This document shows positions 8,094-13,737 of a DNA stretch of 13,737 nt, one piece after another. Position 1 is the stretch's first letter; every line of letters begins with the position of its first letter. This DNA comes from Candidatus Gastranaerophilales bacterium (lineage in GTDB: Bacteria > Cyanobacteriota > Vampirovibrionia > Gastranaerophilales > Gastranaerophilaceae). Made by a program: the position numbers and the translations under genes. Location of the stretch: contig JAJPXE010000121.1 in NCBI GenBank assembly GCA_021205645.1, forward strand, positions 1-13,737, read 5' to 3'. The notes below the pieces were generated by a model. That model did no database searches, was not told the origin of the DNA, and saw only the letters and a list, made by a program, of their open reading frames with translations.

Positions 8094-8141
8094 ATTATGC
8101 AGACCGTATAAATTGTTATACAATTATACGGTCCGCATAAT
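8094..8141. repeat. Large near-perfect inverted repeat between the alr and lpxI promoters
   Basis: Left arm 8094-8116 and right arm 8120-8141 are reverse complements except for one mismatch and one extra A, with a 3-nt centre (TAT). The right arm ends 4 bp before the lpxI -35 box. Neither predicted transcript includes it, so it should act as DNA (operator or cruciform) or be a small mobile repeat. No U-tract supports a terminator role. Confidence 0.75.
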
Positions 8142-8144
8142 ATA

Positions 8145-8172
8145 ATGACAAAAAATTATTTTGTGTTAAAAT
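8145..8172 (+). promoter_or_regulatory. Candidate lpxI-lpxB promoter with extended -10
   Basis: -35 ATGACA (8145-8150, 5/6), 16-bp spacer, -10 TAAAAT (8167-8172, 5/6) preceded by TGT, giving the extended -10 TGnTAnAAT form. Transcription would start about 8179, and the leader carries the ribosome site AGGGGGAAG (8182-8190) directly before ATG 8192. This is the best promoter in the window. Confidence 0.6.
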
Positions 8173-8191
8173 ATATCTGTTAGGGGGAAGT

Positions 8192-9007
8192 ATGGCACTG
8201 GAGTTAGAAAAGAAACAGGGTTTGATAGCGGGAGATGGTCTTTTACCTGTAAAAATGGCACAGTTTGCAGGCGAGAACGGATTTGATGTCGTCGGAATAT
8301 CTCTGTCACCCGATAATTATAAAGAACTTAAAAAGTATTGTACAAAGGTATATTCCTGCTGTCCGGGCGAGGCAAAGAAGATTGAAAAGATTTTGAAAGA
8401 TGAGGACATAAAACAACTGACCTTTCTGGGCAAAGTCAGTAAAAGTATTCTGTTAAAGCGTCCTAAATTCGATGGCAAGGCGGTTGATTTTATCAGAAAA
8501 GCAGTCAGACTCAATGATGATAAGGTTATGTTAATGATTATTGAAGAATTAGAAAATATCGGCATAACTGTGCTTGACCAGACTATTTTTATTAAAAGCC
8601 TGATGATACCGTCCGGTGTACTTGGTAAAACTCAACCTACCAAAGAACAGGCTGAAGATGTTAATTACGGTTATTGGCTTGCAAAAGAAACAGGCAAGCT
8701 GGATATCGGGCAATCTGTTGTTATCAAGGACAAAATGATTATGGCTGTTGAAGCTATTGAAGGTACTGACAAATGTATTAAACGCGGCTGCAAACTTTCT
8801 AAGAAAGATGCCTGCATTATCAAGGTGTCGAAACCTAAACAGGATAAAAGATTTGACATGCCTGCTATCGGGTTAAAAACGCTAAAGACAATGAAACGTT
8901 ATAAAGCAAAACTTATTGCAGTAGAGGCGAATGAAACAATAATTGTTGATCAGGAAAAAACAATCCGTTATGCGGATAAGCATGGTCTTGTGATAATGGC
9001 GGTATAA
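8192..9007 (+). CDS. lpxI: UDP-2,3-diacylglucosamine pyrophosphatase LpxI
   Basis: LpxI (DUF1009 family) hydrolyses UDP-2,3-diacylglucosamine to lipid X and UMP, the fourth step of lipid A synthesis, in lineages lacking LpxH. The length of 271 residues is typical. The N-terminal nucleotide-binding signature GLIAGDGLLP is at 10-19, TFLGKVSKS at 77-85, the conserved AVEAIEGTD at 185-193, and the catalytic C-terminal signature KVSKPKQDKRFDMPAIG at 211-227. D222 (and D218) fall where the Caulobacter enzyme has its essential aspartate. Start: ATG 8192 with AGGGGG just upstream. The TAA stop shares its last A with the lpxB ATG, so the two are translationally coupled. The lpxI-lpxB pairing puts successive pathway enzymes side by side and supports the call. 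Confidence 0.93.
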   Translation: MALELEKKQGLIAGDGLLPVKMAQFAGENGFDVVGISLSPDNYKELKKYCTKVYSCCPGEAKKIEKILKDEDIKQLTFLGKVSKSILLKRPKFDGKAVDFIRKAVRLNDDKVMLMIIEELENIGITVLDQTIFIKSLMIPSGVLGKTQPTKEQAEDVNYGYWLAKETGKLDIGQSVVIKDKMIMAVEAIEGTDKCIKRGCKLSKKDACIIKVSKPKQDKRFDMPAIGLKTLKTMKRYKAKLIAVEANETIIVDQEKTIRYADKHGLVIMAV

Positions 9008-10128
9008 TGAAGAAACTGTTTATAGTAACCGGTGAATATTCGGGCAGTATGCACGCCGCAAAAGTTGTCGAATGTTTAAAAGAGAGATATCCCGATATAG
9101 AAATAGAGGGCATTGGCGATGCCAATTTAGAAAAGGCAGGTGTCAAGCTGTTTGCGAACCATTCCAAAATGTCGGCAATGGGGTTTAGCACAAAGATTTT
9201 GTTTGACCATTTTACACTCGGCAAACGTCTGGTTGAATATCTGACAAAAAAATACAAACCTGATCTGGTATTAATGATTGATTATGGTGCGTTTAATCTC
9301 AATGTATCAAAGTTTTTAAAACGCAGCGGAATAAAGATATTTTATTATATTCCGCCTCAGGTCTGGGCAAGCAGGAAATGGAGAATAAATGTTATCAAAA
9401 AAAATATAGACAAGGTGCTTTGTATATTCCCGTTTGAAGAAAAAATGTATAAGGATATGGGGATTGACACTTATTATTGCGGTCATCCTCTAGTAAAACA
9501 GCTTCCGCCAAAGGCTGACAGGAATGAGTTTTTCGAGAAACATAATCTTGATAAGACAAAGAAACTTGTTTCTATTTTCCCGGGTTCAAGGGCATTTGAG
9601 TTAAAATTTCTGATGAAATTGTTCTTAAAATCCGCAAAGCTGCTCCAAAAGCGCCATCCGGAGCTGCAATTTGTGATTTCTCAGGCTCCGAACCTTAGCG
9701 ATGAAGTTTACAACAAGTATTTAAGAGATGACAATTCTTTTAAGATAATCAAGGGTGAAAATCAGGCACTGTTAAGTGTTTCGGATGCTTTGATATTAGC
9801 ATCCGGCACGGTTGCACTTGAAGCGGCATTGTATCAGGTTCCGATGATTATTTCTTATAAAGGACCGTTTTTGTTCTTTTTAATTTTTTTACTTGTAAAA
9901 TGTACCAAAATGGTATCTTTACCGAATGTTATTATGAACAAGTATGTAATACCTGAGATTTTGCAATACAAAGCAACTCCGAAGAATATATCTTCAAAAA
10001 TAGAAGAACTGTTGTATGATAAAGATTATCGGGAACAAAATATTAAAGAACTAGGTGAAGTTAAAGCCTTATTATCCGATAAATATTCCGCACTCGAAGC
10101 TGCAAATATCATCGGCGGGAATATTTAG
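9007..10128 (+). CDS. lpxB: Lipid-A-disaccharide synthase LpxB
   Basis: Membrane-associated GT19 glycosyltransferase that joins lipid X to UDP-2,3-diacylglucosamine to make disaccharide-1-phosphate, directly using the LpxI product. 373 residues, normal length. Seen: FIVTGEYSGSMHA at 5-17; LMIDYGAFNLNV at 89-100 (the ID-x-x-x-FN block); YYIPPQVWASR at 113-123; FPFEE at 141-145; GHPLVKQ at 159-165; FPGSRAFELK at 191-200; and the UDP-sugar site LASGTVALEAAL at 264-275, then VSLPNVIMN. A hydrophobic stretch FLFFLIFLLV (288-297) fits the membrane-contact region. Oddity: the usual G-E-x-S-G-D reads G-E-Y-S-G-S (S14). The start overlaps lpxI as TAATG with no strong ribosome site of its own, so expression depends on coupling. 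A hairpin with T-tract lies about 95 bp downstream. Confidence 0.95.
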   Translation: MKKLFIVTGEYSGSMHAAKVVECLKERYPDIEIEGIGDANLEKAGVKLFANHSKMSAMGFSTKILFDHFTLGKRLVEYLTKKYKPDLVLMIDYGAFNLNVSKFLKRSGIKIFYYIPPQVWASRKWRINVIKKNIDKVLCIFPFEEKMYKDMGIDTYYCGHPLVKQLPPKADRNEFFEKHNLDKTKKLVSIFPGSRAFELKFLMKLFLKSAKLLQKRHPELQFVISQAPNLSDEVYNKYLRDDNSFKIIKGENQALLSVSDALILASGTVALEAALYQVPMIISYKGPFLFFLIFLLVKCTKMVSLPNVIMNKYVIPEILQYKATPKNISSKIEELLYDKDYREQNIKELGEVKALLSDKYSALEAANIIGGNI

Positions 10129-10223
10129 TTTTTTTGCATTAACGTGAGCGAAAAGAGATGGAAGCCCTCTCCTGACAGAGCGGGGAAAAATCTAAGTCCT
10201 CTCCTAACGGAGAGTTTCCTCTG

Positions 10224-10254
10224 CCCTCTCCGTCCGGAGAGGGGAATTTTTTTT
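10224..10254 (+). terminator. Intrinsic terminator after lpxI-lpxB
   Basis: CCCTCTCC (10224-10231), loop GTCC, GGAGAGGG (10236-10243) make an 8-bp GC-rich stem, followed by GAA and eight T (10247-10254). It is the third and best of three related hairpins (others near 10174-10195 and 10199-10214). The same stem in reverse could weakly act on prmA transcripts, but that side has no T-tract directly after the stem. Confidence 0.7.
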
Positions 10255-10395
10255 GTGAGGTGACCCATCCCACCTGCTGCCCTTTTACTTCGCTCGCGAT
10301 AAACGTGCCTACAGGTCTTTGCCTGTGCAAAGCCCCTCTCATAAAACAATTCACCGGATTTTTTTGTTAGAAAGAGTGTACTCCGCTCGCTCGTT

Positions 10396-10417
10396 CCTCT
10401 CCCCGCTGAGAAAGAGG
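10396..10417 (-). terminator. Weak candidate hairpin downstream of prmA
   Basis: On the minus strand CCTCTTTCT (10417-10409) pairs with GGGGAGAGG (10404-10396) using several G-U pairs, about 48 nt after the prmA stop. No T-tract follows, so at best it is a weak or factor-dependent stop, or another member of the repeat family. Confidence 0.3.
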
Positions 10418-10464
10418 AAAGTATTCAAGCACGGTTCGTTTTGAAATCCGTTCTCCTTGATTAT

Positions 10465-11376
10465 TCAGGCAGTGACAAGATATCCGACCCAGTTATCTTG
10501 ATATAATTCCTTGATTATACTTAAACCGGCATCCTCAACAGCCTCAAGCACAACTTGTTTCTTGCTGTCCATTATCCCGCTTAAAACCAGCCTGCCACTA
10601 TCTGATAAAATTGATTTTAAATCCGGCATGATATCAGCTAACACATTATGCAATATGTTTGCGCATACAAAATCAAACTTTTCTTCTATTTTATCTGCCG
10701 TATTAAGCTCAAATATACAATCAACAGCATTTTTAACAGCATTTTCTTTCGCTGTTGATATTACGGTTTCATCAATATCACAACCGTAAACATAACCTGC
10801 ACCGAGTTTCTTTGCTATAATTCCCAAAATCCCCGAGCCCATTCCTATATCTGCCATTTTATCACCTGATTTTAAATATTTTTCCATAAATCTTACGGGG
10901 ATTTGTGTCGTCTGATGTGTGCCGGTTCCAAACGCACAACCCGGGTCTAACGATATAATTATCTCATCCCTGCACGGCTTATATTCAATCCAGGACGGCA
11001 CGATAACAATTCTGTCGGTTATCTTTGTTACATCCCATTTTTCTTTCCATTTTTTTGACCAATCTTCAGCTTCTTTCTCGACCAGAGTACAATCCCAACT
11101 GCCCAATTCATCATCTGTAAAACCGCTTTCGATTAATTCTTTGCGTTTGGATTTTATAAACTCGCAAACTCCATTATTATCAGGAGTTTCTAAACCACGT
11201 AAAAACACTTTCAAAGTTCCTCTGGTTGTTTCTGTCATCTCTAAGTCTTTGTATTTTTGTTCTTCTAAAACCACACCCTCACAATTCAAATTTTCAAAAC
11301 AAATATTTGCTATGTCATCTTCCATTTGAGGGCTTATTTTTATATGCAGTTCATAATATTTTTCTTCTGCCGGCAT
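10465..11376 (-). CDS. prmA: Ribosomal protein L11 methyltransferase PrmA
   Basis: Cytoplasmic SAM-dependent enzyme that methylates ribosomal protein L11. 303 residues, normal length (about 290-310). The N-terminal L11-recognition domain (1-~100) is followed by the family linker EDWSKKWKEKW (104-114) and IVIVPSWIEY (123-132). Then come LDPGCAFGTGTHQTT (143-157; the more usual Met after LDPG is Cys here), SAM motif I DIGMGSGILGI (176-186), acidic residue of motif II in YGCDID (197-202), the catalytic-site AN-I block ANILHNVLADI (239-249), and LVLSGI (263-268). Start ATG 11376 is preceded by GCGGAAGAG, a moderate ribosome site. It lies 27 bp after the small gene at 11404-11622 and is probably co-transcribed with it. 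It converges with lpxB. Confidence 0.95.
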   Translation of the reverse strand: MPAEEKYYELHIKISPQMEDDIANICFENLNCEGVVLEEQKYKDLEMTETTRGTLKVFLRGLETPDNNGVCEFIKSKRKELIESGFTDDELGSWDCTLVEKEAEDWSKKWKEKWDVTKITDRIVIVPSWIEYKPCRDEIIISLDPGCAFGTGTHQTTQIPVRFMEKYLKSGDKMADIGMGSGILGIIAKKLGAGYVYGCDIDETVISTAKENAVKNAVDCIFELNTADKIEEKFDFVCANILHNVLADIMPDLKSILSDSGRLVLSGIMDSKKQVVLEAVEDAGLSIIKELYQDNWVGYLVTA

Positions 11377-11403
11377 TTCTCTCTTCCGCTCTTTTTTTGT
11401 ATT

Positions 11404-11622
11404 TTATTTTACACCTTTGCGTATCAGTTTTGCAGTATCCTGTACACATTCTGTAAATGAAATTGTGTCTGCCGCTAATTCAGGTTTTATTTTTGGAGCT
11501 GTTTCAAACACATGTCTATTAACATTGCTTTCACCAATTTTATCATTAATCTTTACCGTAGTATGCACTAAACATCCCATTGCCAGACACGCAGCACCAA
11601 AAAGTAGTTTATCTGTTTTCAT
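11404..11622 (-). CDS. Small membrane-anchored or lipoprotein-like protein of unknown function
   Basis: 72 residues. I do not recognise a family. ATG 11622 has a strong ribosome site, AAGGAG, 8 nt upstream, which argues for a real gene. Residues 5-22 are hydrophobic after MKTDK, fitting a signal peptide or single membrane anchor. A cysteine at 17 in LAMGC weakly resembles a lipobox (Ala, not Leu, at -3), so lipoprotein status is uncertain. The rest (~24-72) is polar and ends in a basic tail (KLIRKGVK). It sits upstream of prmA with a 27-bp gap in the same direction, so they probably share a transcript; no functional link is implied. Confidence 0.65.
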   Translation of the reverse strand: MKTDKLLFGAACLAMGCLVHTTVKINDKIGESNVNRHVFETAPKIKPELAADTISFTECVQDTAKLIRKGVK

Positions 11623-11642
11623 AATATCTGCTCCTTTTTTAT

Positions 11643-11648
11643 TTTATA
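11643..11648 (-). promoter_or_regulatory. Possible -10 element for the small gene and prmA
   Basis: Minus strand TGTATAAAAT contains TATAAA at 11648-11643, 20 bp before the start codon. A start near 11636 would leave a short leader carrying the GGAG site. No convincing -35 is seen at 15-19 bp, so this rests on the -10 and its position. Confidence 0.35.
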
Positions 11649-11701
11649 CAAAACACAAAAAAATATTTTTTGCTATTGTGGGTACAAAAAAACCAAATTA
11701 A

Positions 11702-11812
11702 CATGCGGCAGCGGGTGTGCAGAGTGGGTGTTTGCATGAGCTGTGCACCGTGTATAACGCTGTGCGTTTTACACGGTGCACCGAGTTAAAACGAAAGTTG
11801 CGATAACAACTC
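11702..11812. other. Three consecutive stem-loops between accA and the small gene
   Basis: Element A: CATGC (11702-11706) pairs with GCATG (11734-11738). Element B: 18-nt arms 11743-11760 and 11764-11781 with one mismatch around a TGT loop, arms beginning GTGCACCGTG, a very stable hairpin. Element C: GAGTT (11783-11787) with AACTC (11808-11812), or alternatively AGTTG (11796-11800) with CAACT (11807-11811). The block is richer in G/C than its flanks. Read from accA, no T-tract follows element B directly; a run of seven T comes about 9 nt after element A. It could be a structured 3' UTR, an ncRNA or a small mobile repeat. The rest of the 237-bp gap (11623-11859) is AT-rich with nothing else recognisable. 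Confidence 0.55.
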
Positions 11813-11859
11813 ATACCCGCAATTTTTTGGATTTTTCGAACCCTTTTTAGAAGAATTTA

Positions 11860-12810
11860 CTACTCAAGAAATTTGCCCATAACTCTAAATTTATCATAAC
11901 GCTGGTTTTGCAGTTCACAGGAAGAAAGCCCTTCCAACTCCGAAACGGCACTGAGTATGGCTTCTTTCATATTATCGCTCATTTCACTGTAACATGTATG
12001 AGCACCACCGACGGGTTCAGGAATTAAACCGTCTGCAATACCGAGTTCTATTAAATCATCGGCGGTTATTTTTAGTGCTTCGGCAGCATCGGGATATTTT
12101 GCGGCATCACGCCAGAGAATTGATGCACAACCCTCAGGTGAAATAACCGTATAATAAGCATGCTCAAGCATAAGAACTTTATTGGCAACAGCAAGCCCGA
12201 GAGCGCCGCCGCTGCAACCCTCACCCGTAATTATTGCTACAACAGGAACTTCCAGCTTTGCCATCTCTCTTAAATTAACCGCAATTGCCACACCTTGTCC
12301 CGTTTCTTCCGCACTTATTCCCGGATATGCACCCGGAGTATCAATAAGGGTTACTATCGGTAATTTGAACTTGTTCGCATACCTGAACAATCTCAAGGCC
12401 TTTCTGTATCCCTGCGGCTGAGGCATTCCAAAATTGTATTCAAGGTTTTCTTTTGTCGTTTTTCCTTTTTGAGTGCCTATAAGCATTAACCTTTTATCGC
12501 CGATTTTTGCAAGTCCGCCGATTATTGCCCTGTCATCGGTTCCCTCTCTGTCGCCGTGAAGCTCTATAAATTCATCACATATTAACTTTGTATAATTCAA
12601 AAAGTTAGGACGTTCCTGATGCCTTGCAATCTGTAACTTCTGAAACGGTTTTAGATTAGAATAAAGTTCTTTTTTATAATCATTAGCCTGCTGTTCAAAA
12701 GTTTCTATTTCTTTATTTAAGTCCATGCCCGACTCCATGCTTATTTTTTTTAATTCTTTAATTTTTTCCTGTATTTCGATTAAAGGTTTTTCAAATTCCA
12801 GTACTACCAT
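11860..12810 (-). CDS. accA: Acetyl-CoA carboxylase carboxyltransferase subunit alpha
   Basis: With AccD it forms the A2B2 carboxyltransferase that moves CO2 from carboxybiotin on AccB to acetyl-CoA, giving malonyl-CoA for fatty acid synthesis. 316 residues, as in typical AccA (about 320). An N-terminal helical segment (1-60) precedes the crotonase-like domain. Seen: LHGDREGTDD at 84-93; GTQKGK at 112-117; FGMPQPQGYRKALR at 127-140; DTPGAYPG at 157-164; ITGEGCSGGALG at 194-205; SPEGCASILW at 224-233; IPEPVGGAH at 263-271. Oddity: the glycine-rich GEGGSGG loop has Cys at 199. ATG 12810 follows the accD stop by 3 bp, and its ribosome site GAGGT lies inside the end of accD, so the pair is one coupled unit. 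Confidence 0.97.
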   Translation of the reverse strand: MVVLEFEKPLIEIQEKIKELKKISMESGMDLNKEIETFEQQANDYKKELYSNLKPFQKLQIARHQERPNFLNYTKLICDEFIELHGDREGTDDRAIIGGLAKIGDKRLMLIGTQKGKTTKENLEYNFGMPQPQGYRKALRLFRYANKFKLPIVTLIDTPGAYPGISAEETGQGVAIAVNLREMAKLEVPVVAIITGEGCSGGALGLAVANKVLMLEHAYYTVISPEGCASILWRDAAKYPDAAEALKITADDLIELGIADGLIPEPVGGAHTCYSEMSDNMKEAILSAVSELEGLSSCELQNQRYDKFRVMGKFLE

Positions 12811-12813
12811 TTG

Positions 12814-13677
12814 TTATACCTCATGCATAGCTAAAATAGACGATAGTTTCTTTCTCAATTCGGAGCGTTTTGAAACTATATCGACCTGACCGTATTTAAG
12901 CAAGTATTCAGCAGTTTGGAAATCGGCAGGTAGTTTTTGTCTGATGGTTTGCTCAATAACCCTTCTACCCGCAAAACCTATTCTTGCTCCTTGTTCTGCA
13001 ATGATAATATCCCCGAGAGTTCCAAAACTTGCGGTTATACCACCGAATGTCGGTTCTGTTAAGAGGTTTATATATAATAACCCTGCCTCATCAAGTCTTG
13101 CAACTGCACAGGAAGTCTTAGCCATCTGCATAAGACTGAGTGCACTTTCCTGCATTCTGGCTCCGCCTGATGAAGTCACTGCAAGAACCGGCAGTCTGCG
13201 TTTAATAGCTTCTTCTATTATTCTTGTAACTTTCTCGCCGACAACGCTGCCCATTGAACCGCCCATAAAATCAAAATCCATAACAGCTGCCGCAACTTTA
13301 TGACCTTCGATCTCCGCAATTCCTGTTATAACAGCCTCATCAAGGCCAGTTTTTGCATGCGCCTGCTCTAATCGTTCCGTATAAGACACCGTGTCCGCAA
13401 AATCAAGCGGATCTGTCGGTCTGATGTTAGAAAACAGTTCCTCAAAGCTGTCTTTATCAAATAATTGATTAATTCGCGTTCTTGCATTTATCCTGAAATG
13501 GTAGTCGCATATCGGACAGACCATCATATTTTCTTCCAACTCTTTTTTAGTTATCTGCGCCTCACAATGAACGCATTTTGTCCACAGACCGGTTGCAATT
13601 TCTTCAGTTCTGGTTTCCATTTGACGACGCTGAATTTGCGCTTCTTTTCGTTTATCAAACCATTCTTGTATAGTCAT
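12814..13677 (-). CDS. accD: Acetyl-CoA carboxylase carboxyltransferase subunit beta
   Basis: Zinc-containing beta subunit of the carboxyltransferase. 287 residues, in the family range. The N-terminal C4 zinc ribbon uses C35, C38, C54 and C57. The crotonase-like domain shows DFDFMGGSMGSVVGEK (134-149), SSGGARMQE (169-177), LTEPTFGGITASFGTLGD (206-223) and IGFAGRRVIEQT (233-244). An in-frame TAA two codons upstream makes ATG 13677 the only near start, yet no ribosome site lies at normal distance: GGAGG is 28 nt upstream, separated by a 16-bp perfect palindrome. accD directly before accA is the arrangement of a dedicated carboxyltransferase operon, assuring equal subunit supply. No upstream gene is visible in the window. 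Confidence 0.97.
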   Translation of the reverse strand: MTIQEWFDKRKEAQIQRRQMETRTEEIATGLWTKCVHCEAQITKKELEENMMVCPICDYHFRINARTRINQLFDKDSFEELFSNIRPTDPLDFADTVSYTERLEQAHAKTGLDEAVITGIAEIEGHKVAAAVMDFDFMGGSMGSVVGEKVTRIIEEAIKRRLPVLAVTSSGGARMQESALSLMQMAKTSCAVARLDEAGLLYINLLTEPTFGGITASFGTLGDIIIAEQGARIGFAGRRVIEQTIRQKLPADFQTAEYLLKYGQVDIVSKRSELRKKLSSILAMHEV

Positions 13678-13684
13678 ATTTTAT

Positions 13685-13710
13685 ATAATACAGTTTTAAA
13701 ACTGTCCTCC
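13685..13710 (-). promoter_or_regulatory. Palindrome and possible promoter or operator before accD
   Basis: ACAGTTTTAAAACTGT (13690-13705) is a perfect 16-bp palindrome. It is flanked by GGAGG (13710-13706) and by TATTAT (13690-13685), a possible -10 whose partner at 16 bp would be the poor -35 TTGGAG (13712-13707). If that promoter is real, the palindrome fills its spacer, a classic operator position. If transcription starts further upstream, the palindrome would form a hairpin between GGAGG and ATG, shortening the effective distance to about 12 nt. The sequence does not decide between these. Confidence 0.4.
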
Positions 13711-13737
13711 AATTCCCTAATACGATTAGTTTTACAC

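Larger units (their letters stand above)
10129..10464. repeat. Convergent intergenic region with clustered CCTCTCC/GGAGAGG palindromes
   Basis: This 336-bp gap between lpxB and prmA has no credible gene. It holds three hairpins of one family: CCTCTCC...AGAGCGGGG near 10175-10195 (degenerate), CTCTCC-TAAC-GGAGAG (10199-10214) and the terminator at 10224-10254. A GTGAGGTGACCCATCCC stretch (10255-10271), two competing small hairpins around ACAGGTCTTTGCCTGT (10311-10326), and a GCTCGC-rich stretch (10384-10393) follow. It is more GC-rich than its surroundings and shares words with 8007-8076. I read it as one or more copies of an extragenic repetitive element. Confidence 0.6.

Noticed and set aside
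10125..10354. Two overlapping minus-strand frames of 74 and 71 codons between lpxB and prmA
   Set aside because: They run through the palindromic repeats and the terminator, are rich in Arg/Lys from GC-rich words, and lack domain features. More likely translated repeat DNA than a gene.
1..13737. tRNA genes, insertion sequences, transposases or phage genes
   Set aside because: No cloverleaf with a CCA or TTC-arm pattern, and no reading frame with transposase or integrase motifs was seen on either strand.

Overview
The window comes from an AT-rich, Gram-negative (lipid A-making) bacterium. The diagnostic genes are lpxI and lpxB for lipid A, alr for D-alanine in peptidoglycan, accD and accA for malonyl-CoA, and prmA. 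A very large secreted beta-helix protein of the GGAIYN type adds to the picture. LpxI (instead of LpxH), the low GC and such a giant repeat protein would fit an uncultured gut lineage such as Gastranaerophilales (Vampirovibrionia/Melainabacteria). That placement is inference from memory of such genomes; only 'diderm with lipid A' is well supported.

Layout. Positions 1-6727 (minus strand) are one uninterrupted reading frame of 2,242 codons that runs off the left edge. I read it triplet by triplet and found no stop. It encodes a signal peptide, a first beta-helix array with GGA[IV]Y motifs, an unusual insert of about ten tyrosine-rich tandem units, a second and longer beta-helix array interrupted by an acidic Asp/Thr/Ser linker (45-bp DNA tandem repeat), and the start of a different, AIDA-like passenger region. 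Upstream on the same strand is alr (6815-7939). A 252-bp divergent region (7940-8191) separates alr from the plus-strand pair lpxI-lpxB (8192-10128), which overlap by one base. A 336-bp convergent region (10129-10464) holds a terminator and degenerate palindromic repeats. Then come minus-strand genes: prmA (10465-11376), preceded by a small membrane or lipoprotein-like gene (11404-11622), a 237-bp gap with three consecutive stem-loops, and accD-accA (11860-13677).

How the genes fit together. AccD and AccA form the carboxyltransferase that makes malonyl-CoA for the fatty acids used in membranes and lipid A. LpxI and LpxB are consecutive enzymes of lipid A assembly. Alr supplies D-alanine for the wall. 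The giant protein is probably displayed on the surface that these enzymes build. PrmA (ribosomal protein L11 methylation) is the exception to the envelope theme.

Most worth a second look: the tyrosine-rich tandem-unit insert in the giant protein; the structured region downstream of accA; the large inverted repeat between the alr and lpxI promoters; the dispersed CCTCTCC/GGAGAGG palindromes; the displaced Shine-Dalgarno sequences of alr and accD; and the SGD-to-SGS change in LpxB.
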